Of a stretch of 64,000 nt of DNA, positions 1 to 8,424 are shown piece after piece. The notes beneath the pieces are model-generated. The model saw nothing but the letters and a program-made list of their open reading frames with translations, was not told the DNA's origin and did not search any database. A program made the translations under genes and the position numbers. Numbering within the stretch: position 1 is the stretch's first letter; every line of letters begins with the position of its first letter. The DNA comes from Limnomonas spitsbergensis (lineage: Eukaryota > Chlorophyta > Chlorophyceae > Chlamydomonadales): positions 2,294,001 to 2,358,000 of the forward strand of contig JAYJMM010000093.1 of assembly GCA_037349105.1 (NCBI GenBank). The letters run 5' to 3'.

Positions 1-633
1 GTGCTTGTGCAGCGAGATTGGAATTTTGTTTGTATGCAAACAACCTTGGACAGCATATGAATTGCACTTTGCTGTGGTAATCTCCATAGAGAGTGCCAAG
101 TTAAGCCCTGAGAATCACTAAGAGTGGCAACTTAGTGTTGAGTCCAGGAGAGGCTTGAGGATCTGGCTGCGGATTTATACACCCAGCAGATAATTCCTGT
201 ATGACTGCAGATTGAGATCAGGTGGATCCAATCATTCATCATTGACAGAAGTAAACTTGTTGACAGATCATCCAAGGTTAAAATTTTGTGGTGTACCAAA
301 GGATCCCCGCAGGTGTCAGAGAGGAACTGACACAACGCAAGATCCGCCAGGAGGCAGACATCCGCAGGGGACGTGCGCCAGCTAGAGGCAGCCCAGCCAG
401 CAAAGGTGGGAAGGGGCTAAAAAAGGGCGAAGGAGGATTCCGCCAGATACAAATATTAGTGAGCATAAAAGCAGAGGGCAAGGCCTATCGCGCAAAATTG
501 CTGTACCTGCCGTCCAGCCTTGACTAGCAGATCCTCACCAGGTTGCAGTAAGGATAAGGAGCAGAAGCCTAAACGTTAGCAGGTTTTGTAGGGGGTGTCG
601 CCAGCACGCCTGCAGAACAGTGCGGTTCGTAAA
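1..633 (+). other. 5' leader of the retrotransposon
   Basis: This stretch precedes the Gag-like frame. It holds a few short frames but none with recognisable protein features. It shares no obvious sequence with the 3' terminal region, so it is probably internal leader, not LTR. The Gag frame is closed upstream by a TAG at 589-591. Confidence 0.5.
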
Positions 634-3600
634 ATGCCTGTAGAGATGACAGGCATAGATCTAAACCCCGATAGGCACCAGCACCCTGACGTCCAACGGA
701 GGAGTGGGCGTCTGAGGGGGCTGGAGCCGGGAATAGACCTAAAAAATGCTAGTGCTGAGATTGTGGCAGAAGCCCTGTTGATAGCGGAAAAGCTGTCAGA
801 GCCAGTAGAACCGCCCGCAGAGGATTGCAGGGTACGTGAGCCAGACCGTGTACCACCCAGAGGGGCAGGGGCGCAAGCAGATGGTGCAGTACTAGTAACA
901 CGAAAAGGCATTGGTCGAGGGGGTCCGTTGCCCGCTGGTTCCGACAGCTGTCTGAATTTCGAGCATGGGCAGACTCAAGCGGGAACCCCAGAGTTGATCT
1001 TGGATCAACCAACGGAAGCATCCCAGAGCTGTGACACGCGACAGAGCAGTGCACCTGAGGCCGAGCCGCAGCAGAGCCTGCCCAGGGTGGCAAGTGTTAC
1101 ACAGCAGGTTGAAAAAGATCCCAGCCAATCGGGTCTAAGGGCAGAAGTAGCCGCAGCTTCAGACAAGTTTGCAGGCTGGCATAAGACCTGCGAAGTCAAA
1201 CCTCGAATAAAGACGGAGGGAGATGGGGCCAGGATTGTGCCTGCAGAGGTCAAACACGAGGAAGATGAGCCACAGCCAGCAGCAGGCAGACAGAGCTCGC
1301 AGGCAGGCAAGGACAGGGAGAAACCAGCTGAGCCGGTAGGGAAGCCTTGGGCTGATCTATCCGAGGAAGAACAGCCAGACCCAGTTCAGGAAAAGCAGGG
1401 GCAGCAGACTACAGCAGAACTGCGTCCCGTGCAGCAGCTGCAGCCGCGCAAGGCACTGGTTAGAAGAGGAGCTGGATCCACAGTCTTCGGCACACCGCTG
1501 TCCAGTTTTCCACCCAGCGTGAACAGACCTGCGCAGACGTCCAAGGAGGGATCTGGCAGCCAGAGGCAGAGAGAGCCAGAGCGCTCGGAGACCGGGGGAG
1601 TCGCGTGCGGAAATGAGGAGGTAGAAGGGCCGATCGGTTGGGCAGGAATTGTGCAGTGGGCAACAGACCTGTGGAAGCAAGTGTGCTCCAGGACGTTCTT
1701 GCATTTCCAGGACCAGGTCACAGCCATTGAGGAGTTCAAGGCCCATCATCTGCGGGGATGGGCAACAAAGGCCATGTTGGGTATCCCCCACACAGGTCTG
1801 GACAGGGCGCTACTGTTAGCCGCCCTTGGACAGGTATCCAAGGGAAGGACGGGACACGAAGCAGCCAGGGCTGTTAAAGCCTTCGCAGACGAATGGTGCA
1901 AAGAGGTCACAGGAGACCAGGAGGAACCTGGGTCAGAACCAGAGGATGAGGAGGACCAGGTGTGGGAAGGATTTGAAACAGGGGTGCAGCGGCCTGAGGG
2001 GATCAGGGAGGTGCAAAGGTGGCAGCAGCAGGCAGGAGCCGCGCCAACACCAACACTCAGATCTGCAGCCTTCGAGGTCAGCAGCGAGCCCAGCCTCAGA
2101 GGACGGCCAAGGGGCAGGGAAGCACCCAGAGCCAGCAGTCCAGCCGCCAGCGAAAGGGCGGAATTGACTAGCCAATCACTTGCCAGAATGGCAGAGCAAA
2201 GCACAGCGACACGCAGAGCAAGCAGGCAAGAGTCTTATGAGTTGCTGCGCATAGTCGAGGACAAAGAGAACGCATACCAGGAAACCCAGGTGGATTACAT
2301 CAAGGAATTCCTGAGGAACAGGCAGCCAGGCGCGGCAAGAGGAGCTAGGAGGAATGAGCCTGCAGGCAGCGCACAGAGCAGTGGCCCAAAAATACAGGAG
2401 ACCAAAGAGGAAACACAGTCTGATTCCTACGCCAGGAATTACACAGGCGGGACGCAGCCAGGTCGGCAGAGCCGGGAGCCGCCCAGGGGGCAGGCATACT
2501 CCAGGGAACAACCTCACCAGCATAGCCAAGAGCCGCCCAGAGGACAGGCAGAGGGCAGGGAACAGCCAAGCCAGCAGAGCCAGGAGCAATTAAGGGGACC
2601 AGCGGAACGCAGCAGAGGTGTGCGGCAGGAATGGCAAGACCAGGAGCTGCCCAGGGGACAGGCAGAGCCCGGCAGAGCACAGCCGTGGAGACCTGGATCT
2701 GACAGCAGACCAAGCAGAAGCGAACCAGAACGACGGCCACCCGAAGGAAGTAGAGGCTCGGCAGGCAGAGCGGGCAGACAGCCATCACGAGACGCTCACG
2801 ATCATGATGAGGATTATAACAGACATGACAGGTATCAGTCAGGCCGCAGCCCATCGAGGGGCGGCAGTGGAGGACCTAGGTCGCGGTCAGGGTCAGTAGA
2901 TTCGGGACCAGGGGGAGCGGACAGACGCAGGCCAGGAGCCAGACAGGAGTCCAGCGACCAGGAAATGAAAAGGCTCCATCGGGAGCAGGCGAGGGTGAAC
3001 CTGCAGCTGCAGCAACAGATGGTATTGCAGCTGGCAGGGGTAGCCAAGGTAGCCAAGATCCCAGCCATCCAAGGCAACGTACCAGTCCTGGATATGTCAC
3101 ACCCAGGAGCGGTTGCAGCCAGAAAGTATTGCCAGGCGTGTGGGTACTGGGGATCGCACAACAGGTTGGCAATGTCAGATGACCAACCAGCATTGGCCGT
3201 GGTGGCAGGTGAAATAGCTGGATCATGCCAGTCGCCGTCAGCTATGACGTTGCTGATCAAGTCGCTGGTCAAGCTGTGGGACAGCAAGCCTGCCAGCATG
3301 AGGCCGCTGATGGCAGCCATCAGGGCAGCGCCCCACGCAGGAAACAGAATTGCCAGAGAGGTGGAGCGGATCGGACAGCAGTGGATAGCCCCAGCGGAGC
3401 AGCAGGGTTGCGAAGCTTCGCTGCTCACGTTGTGGATCAGGGTGGTCCAGGAGGAGGTGGGAAAGCCAACTTCAGAGGAGAGGACGGCCATCACCAACCT
3501 CAGGCTAGGAGTAAAAACTACTCTAGACCCGGACGTCAAGCCAGAGGAGACGGTGGAAGCATTTGCTCACAGAGTACTGACAACGGCAGAGTTGCTGCAG

Positions 3601-6600
3601 ATCTCAAGGGATGCAGTAGATCACTTCGGCAGAAGCCACTCGGTCTCGCGCATGTTCCATGAAGGACTCCCAGCGGTTGCTAGAGCCAAGCTGAGCAAGT
3701 TCGTTATGACGGTGCCAGGGTATCTCAGCATGAGCGATGAAGACCAAATCGCAGTACTCACGCAGCAGGTGGTGCTGTGGGAGAGGTTTGCCCTGGAAAT
3801 GGGTGACCTGGGAGGTACCGGCTTCAGGCAGATAACCAACAGCGGGCCTGGCCAGGGAGAGGCACAGCCCAACAGGGGCAGGAGAGAGAGAGCAGGACAG
3901 TGGGAGATGCGAACACGCCTTGATGGAATTGTGCACCCCACAGGCTCAGCAGCAGTACCACAGGCGCGGATGGATGGTAAACCCAGAGGAGTTACCTGGG
4001 CGGACCAAGCAGGGGCGGCAAATTACAACGCTGAGGGTGGCTCAAGCGCAGCCAAGGCATGCTACCAGTGCGGTAGTACGTCGCACCTAGCCAGGGATTG
4101 CAGGGCGCCCAGGGCCAGGGATGAGCGCAGACCTATGCCCCTGGTTACAGACATCACACCTGGACCGGCCAGACAGCCGCAACAGCAGTATCCGCAGCAA
4201 CAGCAGTATCCCCTGCCGCCAAGGCCGCAGCAGGGACAGGCGGCAGGCAGGTCGTATGACAGGAATCAGAACAATAGACAGTATCCTAGGCCTGGGCCTG
4301 GCCAGGGAGGTCAGGCGCAGCAGGCAGCCCACGTGTCGCATCTCAGCAATGCAACGGGGCAGGCTGAGCCAGAGGGATGGCACCAGACCATGGCAGAGAT
4401 GCTCAGCGAGTCCGTAGCACTCATGACGCAGGTTGGGCTGGTACCCAAGCCTGCAGGTTTCAAGCAGGCAGTTCATAACGCCCGTCCTAAGTCGTTTTTG
4501 CCAGAACCTTTGCAGGAGGAGGAACCAGTACCAGGATTCACGGTACAACCCTCCAGGAAGGGAGCAAAGAGGCTGGTATTGAGTAAACTAGCTGACGATA
4601 TGTCTGACATCCGCCTACAGGTGTTCAAGTTGAACGAGCGGCTCTCAGCGCTGTCGTTCACCACGATGCCCATGGGAGGAGACAACACCGGCCACAGGGG
4701 TGAGACTAGTAACACCAGGCCAGAGGGTAGAACGGTGACGGCTGCACCCAAGCTGCAGTATTTCAAAAATGACAGAAGCAACCTGGAGCAGTGTGTGGGA
4801 CTTATGGTCTATGGGAAGGTCCTGGTGGCTCAGAAAGCACTCATGGACTCCGCATGCACGTGCCATGTCATCACTGTCAATATTGCAGAGCAATTAGTTG
4901 CCATGGGGGCGGAGCTGGTGCGTACAGACGAGAAGATTCGTACCACAGACAATGCAGGGGCAGATCTGTATGGAGTACTGTTCATTTATGTGGTGTATGG
5001 ATACGGAGGGCCCAATGCCATTATGGAGCCCACGGTGGTCAGGGTCGTTAAGACACCACCGGATGCATATGAGCACTTGGTAGGGAACCCAGAGTTCCTC
5101 AAGTATAACGGGGTCTTAGAGGCAGCAGGAAGGCTGACCTTACGGCCCAGAGAGGGCCCACAGAGAGTGCAAGGGGTCAAGGACCTTACGCTGCCACTAC
5201 TGCGGGCATCTCCGGCAGGGGGGTACCAGGCAGCAGCAGTGGCATGGGCAGGAATTCAGTGTGGATTCGCAGAAAGAGAGGGGTGGCCAGCTGCAACAGT
5301 TGAAACAGAGCAAGAACCGCTCTTACAGCATTCCATGGCCACACGCGCAGGTACCGCTATGAGGGCCGAACAGGGCGCAGGACCCAGCAGCGAGCCAAAC
5401 CCCAGGCTACAAAGGCGCAGGCCGGTGCCAGTCGAAGCAGCAGTGGAAGAGACCGCCACACCAACCGCAGAGGAGATGGCAAGAGCGCGCAGAGCCGCGG
5501 AACTCTCTGACGTTGAGAAGAGGGCGGTCAGGGACTTCATGCCAGCATGCCCCGCCTACCCGTGCGCCTTGTGCGGAAAACCAGACAAGCACGCGGTGGA
5601 GGAGTGTGAGAGGAGGATTCAGGACTTTTCGCGGACACCCGAAACAGCGCCTGCGGTGCAGGCAGGGCCGCCTGCAGCGCAGAGGAGGGGATACGGCACA
5701 GCTGCAGCCGATAGAGCTGCACAGGCAACTTCAACGCGCAGCAGGGGAGAGCAGCAGCAGCAACAGCAGCAGCTGCAAAAGCAACCGCAGGTGGCAGGGC
5801 CTAGAGTGCAGCAGGCCAGCAGCGGCAAGGGTAGGCAGGCGCAACAGCAGCAGGGGCAAGGAAAGCCAGGGGCGGCAAGGGCCCTCGCGCAATCAGCCAG
5901 CAACAGCGAAGATGAGGCGCAGGAAGCAGAGGAGGAGGAAGATTGCAGCGTAGAGAAGGTTCCAGAGCCAGGGACCAGCCCACAAGACAGGCAAATCAAC
6001 AGGCTGGCAGGGCAAGTCAACGGGCTGAAAAAGGCTCTAAGATGGAGAGAGCGGCAAATGTGGAAGCAGTCAGCGGAATTTGTGGATTACCTGAAAGGCC
6101 AGCTGGCCGGGTGGAAGGTCATCACGGATGGTCAGCAGGTCATGACAACGGTCCAGCGAGAGTACATCCTGCGGGCAGAGGAGCTGACCGGGCTGCAGGA
6201 GGCCCTGGGACTACAACACTTGGGGGGGCCGCCAAACCACGGGCAGCCACTCCCATTTGAAACAGACCCGGAGTTGGCGGGGTGCGTCAGGGCAATGTTG
6301 GCGACCCCGTCCCCGCTACGAGACGTGGACAGCGAGCATTCCGGCATGGAGGAGCCGAAGAAGCGCAGTCCTTCTAGCAGCGACGAGAGCGGCTCAGGGG
6401 ACAGAAGGCTACGACGGCGCAGCAGAAGCGCGCAAAGGGCCATCAGTGAGGAGCGCCAAGGGGCGGTGCCAACGCCGGCAGCCAGGACCCAGCGGCAGGG
6501 CGCAGGGAGGCGCAGCAACAGCGAGGAAAGGAGCAGGGACCGCAGACAGCGGTCACCATGCAGGGACCAGCCCAGGGGCAGATCCAGGGAACGGCACCAT

Positions 6601-8424
6601 GCTGAGGTTGCCAGGCCTTACAGGCAGGGGCAGGAGCACCAGAGAGGCCCAGGCCCCGGGCCGACAAACAGAACCCTGGCAGAGGGCAGCGGGGCGGCAG
6701 AGCCTAGGCGTCACCTGGGACCGCGCCATGGTGGATTGTGCTTCAAGTGCAATCAGCCGGGGCACTTTGCCAACGAGTGCACCAACCCGGAGCAGGCCGG
6801 GCTGACAGGCGACAGGCCAGGGGCACCTGCAGGCCCAGCGCGGGGCTATGGAACCTGGGGCCCAGGCAGGGGCCAGGGGATGCCCATGGAGAGCAGGCGC
6901 AGGACCTTCGATACTGCCATGGGAACTCCCAGTGCAAGGGACTTCCAGCAGGGGGCAGCAGGCCCCAGCGCGTGGCCAGAACCGCCAGCGCGACAGGAAC
7001 CACCGGAGGGCGAGCAACCAAGGTGGGAGGGGACAGGAGGCCACACGTGCTTCATGACAGGCCACATGGGAATTAGCCAGGACAGAGATGCCTACCAGGC
7101 TGAGGTCAGTCAGGCAGGACCAGTTCAGGTGGCCCCTCAGAGGGTGCCAGAAGGGCAGGTAGCCAGTCAGGTAAGCCACTGGGCGATGGCTGTAGAGGCG
7201 TTAGCCATGAACCATTATGGGACTATGCCTGCAGGGTCGGCCAGATCCGTAGCACATGCGTTGGAGTTCTTGAAGGATCTCCAGAGGAGGGGGTGCCCAG
7301 CTCCGTGTGTAGGATGGCCAAATCTGATGCAGAGGTTCCTAGACAGGGAATGGGACAAGTATGATGAGCAGTGGGATGAGTTTGAGAGACGCGAGCGGGA
7401 GGCAGTACCCCAGCACGACGTAGACGGGTGGGATACCGATTCAGGATCCAACCTTTCAGCAGGCAGATATGAGCCTCAGGAACCCTCGCCCTTGCATGAA
7501 AGAGAGTTTGGCGTGTTATGTCCAGGTACCCCGGAGGGCAATCAAGACACAGGCAGAGGGGTAGCGGGAGCAGCCGCCGAGACAGAGGAGCCACACAGAG
7601 CGGGGTTGCGACTCCCAGCGGCCAGAGGGACCGCAGCAGGGAGCCAGCTGGACGCTCGGGCGGGGCCCGTTAGGACCCATAAAGGCACCAGCTCTCGGTG
7701 CAATGCTTGGGGAGGAATCGACGAGGACGGAGAGACACAGCACGGCAGCGAGAGGGAAGGGAGGTCTGACGCAAGGGGCGAGGACAGGCAGCTTGACCAG
7801 TCCTTCAGCAGAGACAGGTCCTACAGCAGAGAACGCATCTACATACAGCCGTTCCCGCAGTCGCTGCCAGCAGGCGAACCCTTTGTGCAGTACTTCCGCC
7901 TGGGGGAAGAGATGCCAGAGGCGTCCACCTCCGGGGCCATGCTGACTATGCCAGGGGAGTGCAGGGACGGGCCATGTCGGTTGCAGAACCATAGGCTCCT
8001 GGACGGCGGAGAGCAGACATGTGTTGACAGGGCAGCAGCCATGCAGGCAGTTGCCAGGATGATTTTCCCGTGGGACGCAGTGACAGCTGTCATGCTGGGC
8101 GCTGCGCTCAAAGGATACATCCTGCCCAGCACAAATATAGCAGATTACATGCAGAGGGGATGGTCGCGGCACCCCATCTATGCATACTGCGTTAGCGAGA
8201 TGGTGAGTCTCGCCATTGCAGCAGGCATCACAGCGGTGGATGCAGCATGCTGGGCGCACCCGGACATGCCAGACATTGCGCCAGCCGAGGGGATGTGGCA
8301 GGGCGCGCAGCCAGGATTCATGCGCACACCGTGGGCGATGGATTGTGTCCGTGAGCTGATGGGGCACCCAGCCCTCAGAGACCGCGCATTTTATGTGCCA
8401 GTCCAAGCCATGGGCGAATTCTAG
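634..8424 (+). CDS. giant Gag-like polyprotein (ORF1) with zinc knuckles and a protease-like segment
   Basis: Starting at the first in-frame ATG (634), this frame gives about 2,596 residues, several times a usual Ty3/gypsy Gag. Residues 1-750 are low-complexity, rich in Gln, Arg, Glu, Pro and Ser. Residues about 870-1060 form a more ordered, helix-prone segment that could be the capsid. A CCHC zinc knuckle (CYQCGSTSHLARDC) lies at 4060-4101, a variant CX2CX5HX4C motif at 5563-5607 and a second CCHC knuckle (CFKCNQPGHFANEC) at 6739-6780. Around residue 1405 (nucleotide 4846) a MDSACTCHVI stretch resembles the DSG/DTG site of retropepsins, with Ala for Gly. The zinc knuckles support a nucleic-acid-binding Gag; the protease call is tentative. 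The frame ends at TAG 8422-8424, after which the same frame continues into Pol. Confidence 0.8.
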   Translation: MPVEMTGIDLNPDRHQHPDVQRRSGRLRGLEPGIDLKNASAEIVAEALLIAEKLSEPVEPPAEDCRVREPDRVPPRGAGAQADGAVLVTRKGIGRGGPLPAGSDSCLNFEHGQTQAGTPELILDQPTEASQSCDTRQSSAPEAEPQQSLPRVASVTQQVEKDPSQSGLRAEVAAASDKFAGWHKTCEVKPRIKTEGDGARIVPAEVKHEEDEPQPAAGRQSSQAGKDREKPAEPVGKPWADLSEEEQPDPVQEKQGQQTTAELRPVQQLQPRKALVRRGAGSTVFGTPLSSFPPSVNRPAQTSKEGSGSQRQREPERSETGGVACGNEEVEGPIGWAGIVQWATDLWKQVCSRTFLHFQDQVTAIEEFKAHHLRGWATKAMLGIPHTGLDRALLLAALGQVSKGRTGHEAARAVKAFADEWCKEVTGDQEEPGSEPEDEEDQVWEGFETGVQRPEGIREVQRWQQQAGAAPTPTLRSAAFEVSSEPSLRGRPRGREAPRASSPAASERAELTSQSLARMAEQSTATRRASRQESYELLRIVEDKENAYQETQVDYIKEFLRNRQPGAARGARRNEPAGSAQSSGPKIQETKEETQSDSYARNYTGGTQPGRQSREPPRGQAYSREQPHQHSQEPPRGQAEGREQPSQQSQEQLRGPAERSRGVRQEWQDQELPRGQAEPGRAQPWRPGSDSRPSRSEPERRPPEGSRGSAGRAGRQPSRDAHDHDEDYNRHDRYQSGRSPSRGGSGGPRSRSGSVDSGPGGADRRRPGARQESSDQEMKRLHREQARVNLQLQQQMVLQLAGVAKVAKIPAIQGNVPVLDMSHPGAVAARKYCQACGYWGSHNRLAMSDDQPALAVVAGEIAGSCQSPSAMTLLIKSLVKLWDSKPASMRPLMAAIRAAPHAGNRIAREVERIGQQWIAPAEQQGCEASLLTLWIRVVQEEVGKPTSEERTAITNLRLGVKTTLDPDVKPEETVEAFAHRVLTTAELLQISRDAVDHFGRSHSVSRMFHEGLPAVARAKLSKFVMTVPGYLSMSDEDQIAVLTQQVVLWERFALEMGDLGGTGFRQITNSGPGQGEAQPNRGRRERAGQWEMRTRLDGIVHPTGSAAVPQARMDGKPRGVTWADQAGAANYNAEGGSSAAKACYQCGSTSHLARDCRAPRARDERRPMPLVTDITPGPARQPQQQYPQQQQYPLPPRPQQGQAAGRSYDRNQNNRQYPRPGPGQGGQAQQAAHVSHLSNATGQAEPEGWHQTMAEMLSESVALMTQVGLVPKPAGFKQAVHNARPKSFLPEPLQEEEPVPGFTVQPSRKGAKRLVLSKLADDMSDIRLQVFKLNERLSALSFTTMPMGGDNTGHRGETSNTRPEGRTVTAAPKLQYFKNDRSNLEQCVGLMVYGKVLVAQKALMDSACTCHVITVNIAEQLVAMGAELVRTDEKIRTTDNAGADLYGVLFIYVVYGYGGPNAIMEPTVVRVVKTPPDAYEHLVGNPEFLKYNGVLEAAGRLTLRPREGPQRVQGVKDLTLPLLRASPAGGYQAAAVAWAGIQCGFAEREGWPAATVETEQEPLLQHSMATRAGTAMRAEQGAGPSSEPNPRLQRRRPVPVEAAVEETATPTAEEMARARRAAELSDVEKRAVRDFMPACPAYPCALCGKPDKHAVEECERRIQDFSRTPETAPAVQAGPPAAQRRGYGTAAADRAAQATSTRSRGEQQQQQQQLQKQPQVAGPRVQQASSGKGRQAQQQQGQGKPGAARALAQSASNSEDEAQEAEEEEDCSVEKVPEPGTSPQDRQINRLAGQVNGLKKALRWRERQMWKQSAEFVDYLKGQLAGWKVITDGQQVMTTVQREYILRAEELTGLQEALGLQHLGGPPNHGQPLPFETDPELAGCVRAMLATPSPLRDVDSEHSGMEEPKKRSPSSSDESGSGDRRLRRRSRSAQRAISEERQGAVPTPAARTQRQGAGRRSNSEERSRDRRQRSPCRDQPRGRSRERHHAEVARPYRQGQEHQRGPGPGPTNRTLAEGSGAAEPRRHLGPRHGGLCFKCNQPGHFANECTNPEQAGLTGDRPGAPAGPARGYGTWGPGRGQGMPMESRRRTFDTAMGTPSARDFQQGAAGPSAWPEPPARQEPPEGEQPRWEGTGGHTCFMTGHMGISQDRDAYQAEVSQAGPVQVAPQRVPEGQVASQVSHWAMAVEALAMNHYGTMPAGSARSVAHALEFLKDLQRRGCPAPCVGWPNLMQRFLDREWDKYDEQWDEFERREREAVPQHDVDGWDTDSGSNLSAGRYEPQEPSPLHEREFGVLCPGTPEGNQDTGRGVAGAAAETEEPHRAGLRLPAARGTAAGSQLDARAGPVRTHKGTSSRCNAWGGIDEDGETQHGSEREGRSDARGEDRQLDQSFSRDRSYSRERIYIQPFPQSLPAGEPFVQYFRLGEEMPEASTSGAMLTMPGECRDGPCRLQNHRLLDGGEQTCVDRAAAMQAVARMIFPWDAVTAVMLGAALKGYILPSTNIADYMQRGWSRHPIYAYCVSEMVSLAIAAGITAVDAACWAHPDMPDIAPAEGMWQGAQPGFMRTPWAMDCVRELMGHPALRDRAFYVPVQAMGEF
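4060..4101 (+). other. CCHC zinc knuckle 1 of Gag
   Basis: The translated motif is C-X2-C-X4-H-X4-C, the standard retroviral and retrotransposon nucleocapsid knuckle, at about residue 1143 of ORF1. Confidence 0.9.
4800..5160 (+). other. retropepsin-like segment
   Basis: The segment has a hydrophobic strand, then MDSACT, a run of hydrophobic strands, and a distal Gly-Val-Leu-Glu-Ala-Ala-Gly-Arg-Leu segment. This order resembles gypsy aspartic proteases. The active-site triplet would be Asp-Ser-Ala, not Asp-Ser/Thr-Gly. It is placed after the knuckle and before RT as expected. Assignment rests on pattern and position only. Confidence 0.45.
6739..6780 (+). other. CCHC zinc knuckle 2 of Gag
   Basis: A second canonical C-X2-C-X4-H-X4-C knuckle lies at about residue 2036, roughly 890 residues after the first. 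A low-complexity Arg/Ser/Gln region occupies much of the space between them. Confidence 0.88.
8422..8424 (+). other. in-frame TAG separating Gag and Pol
   Basis: The codon after the TAG (AGA TTT GTG...) continues in the same frame with no stop for about 2,577 codons. The first Met in the downstream frame is not until 8629. The arrangement suits either stop-codon read-through to make Gag-Pol, as gammaretroviruses do, or a recent nonsense mutation in an ancestral single ORF. Confidence 0.7.

Noticed and set aside
595..633. GTG start for the Gag-like frame
   Set aside because: The first in-frame ATG is only 13 codons downstream at 634; there is no reason to invoke a non-ATG start.
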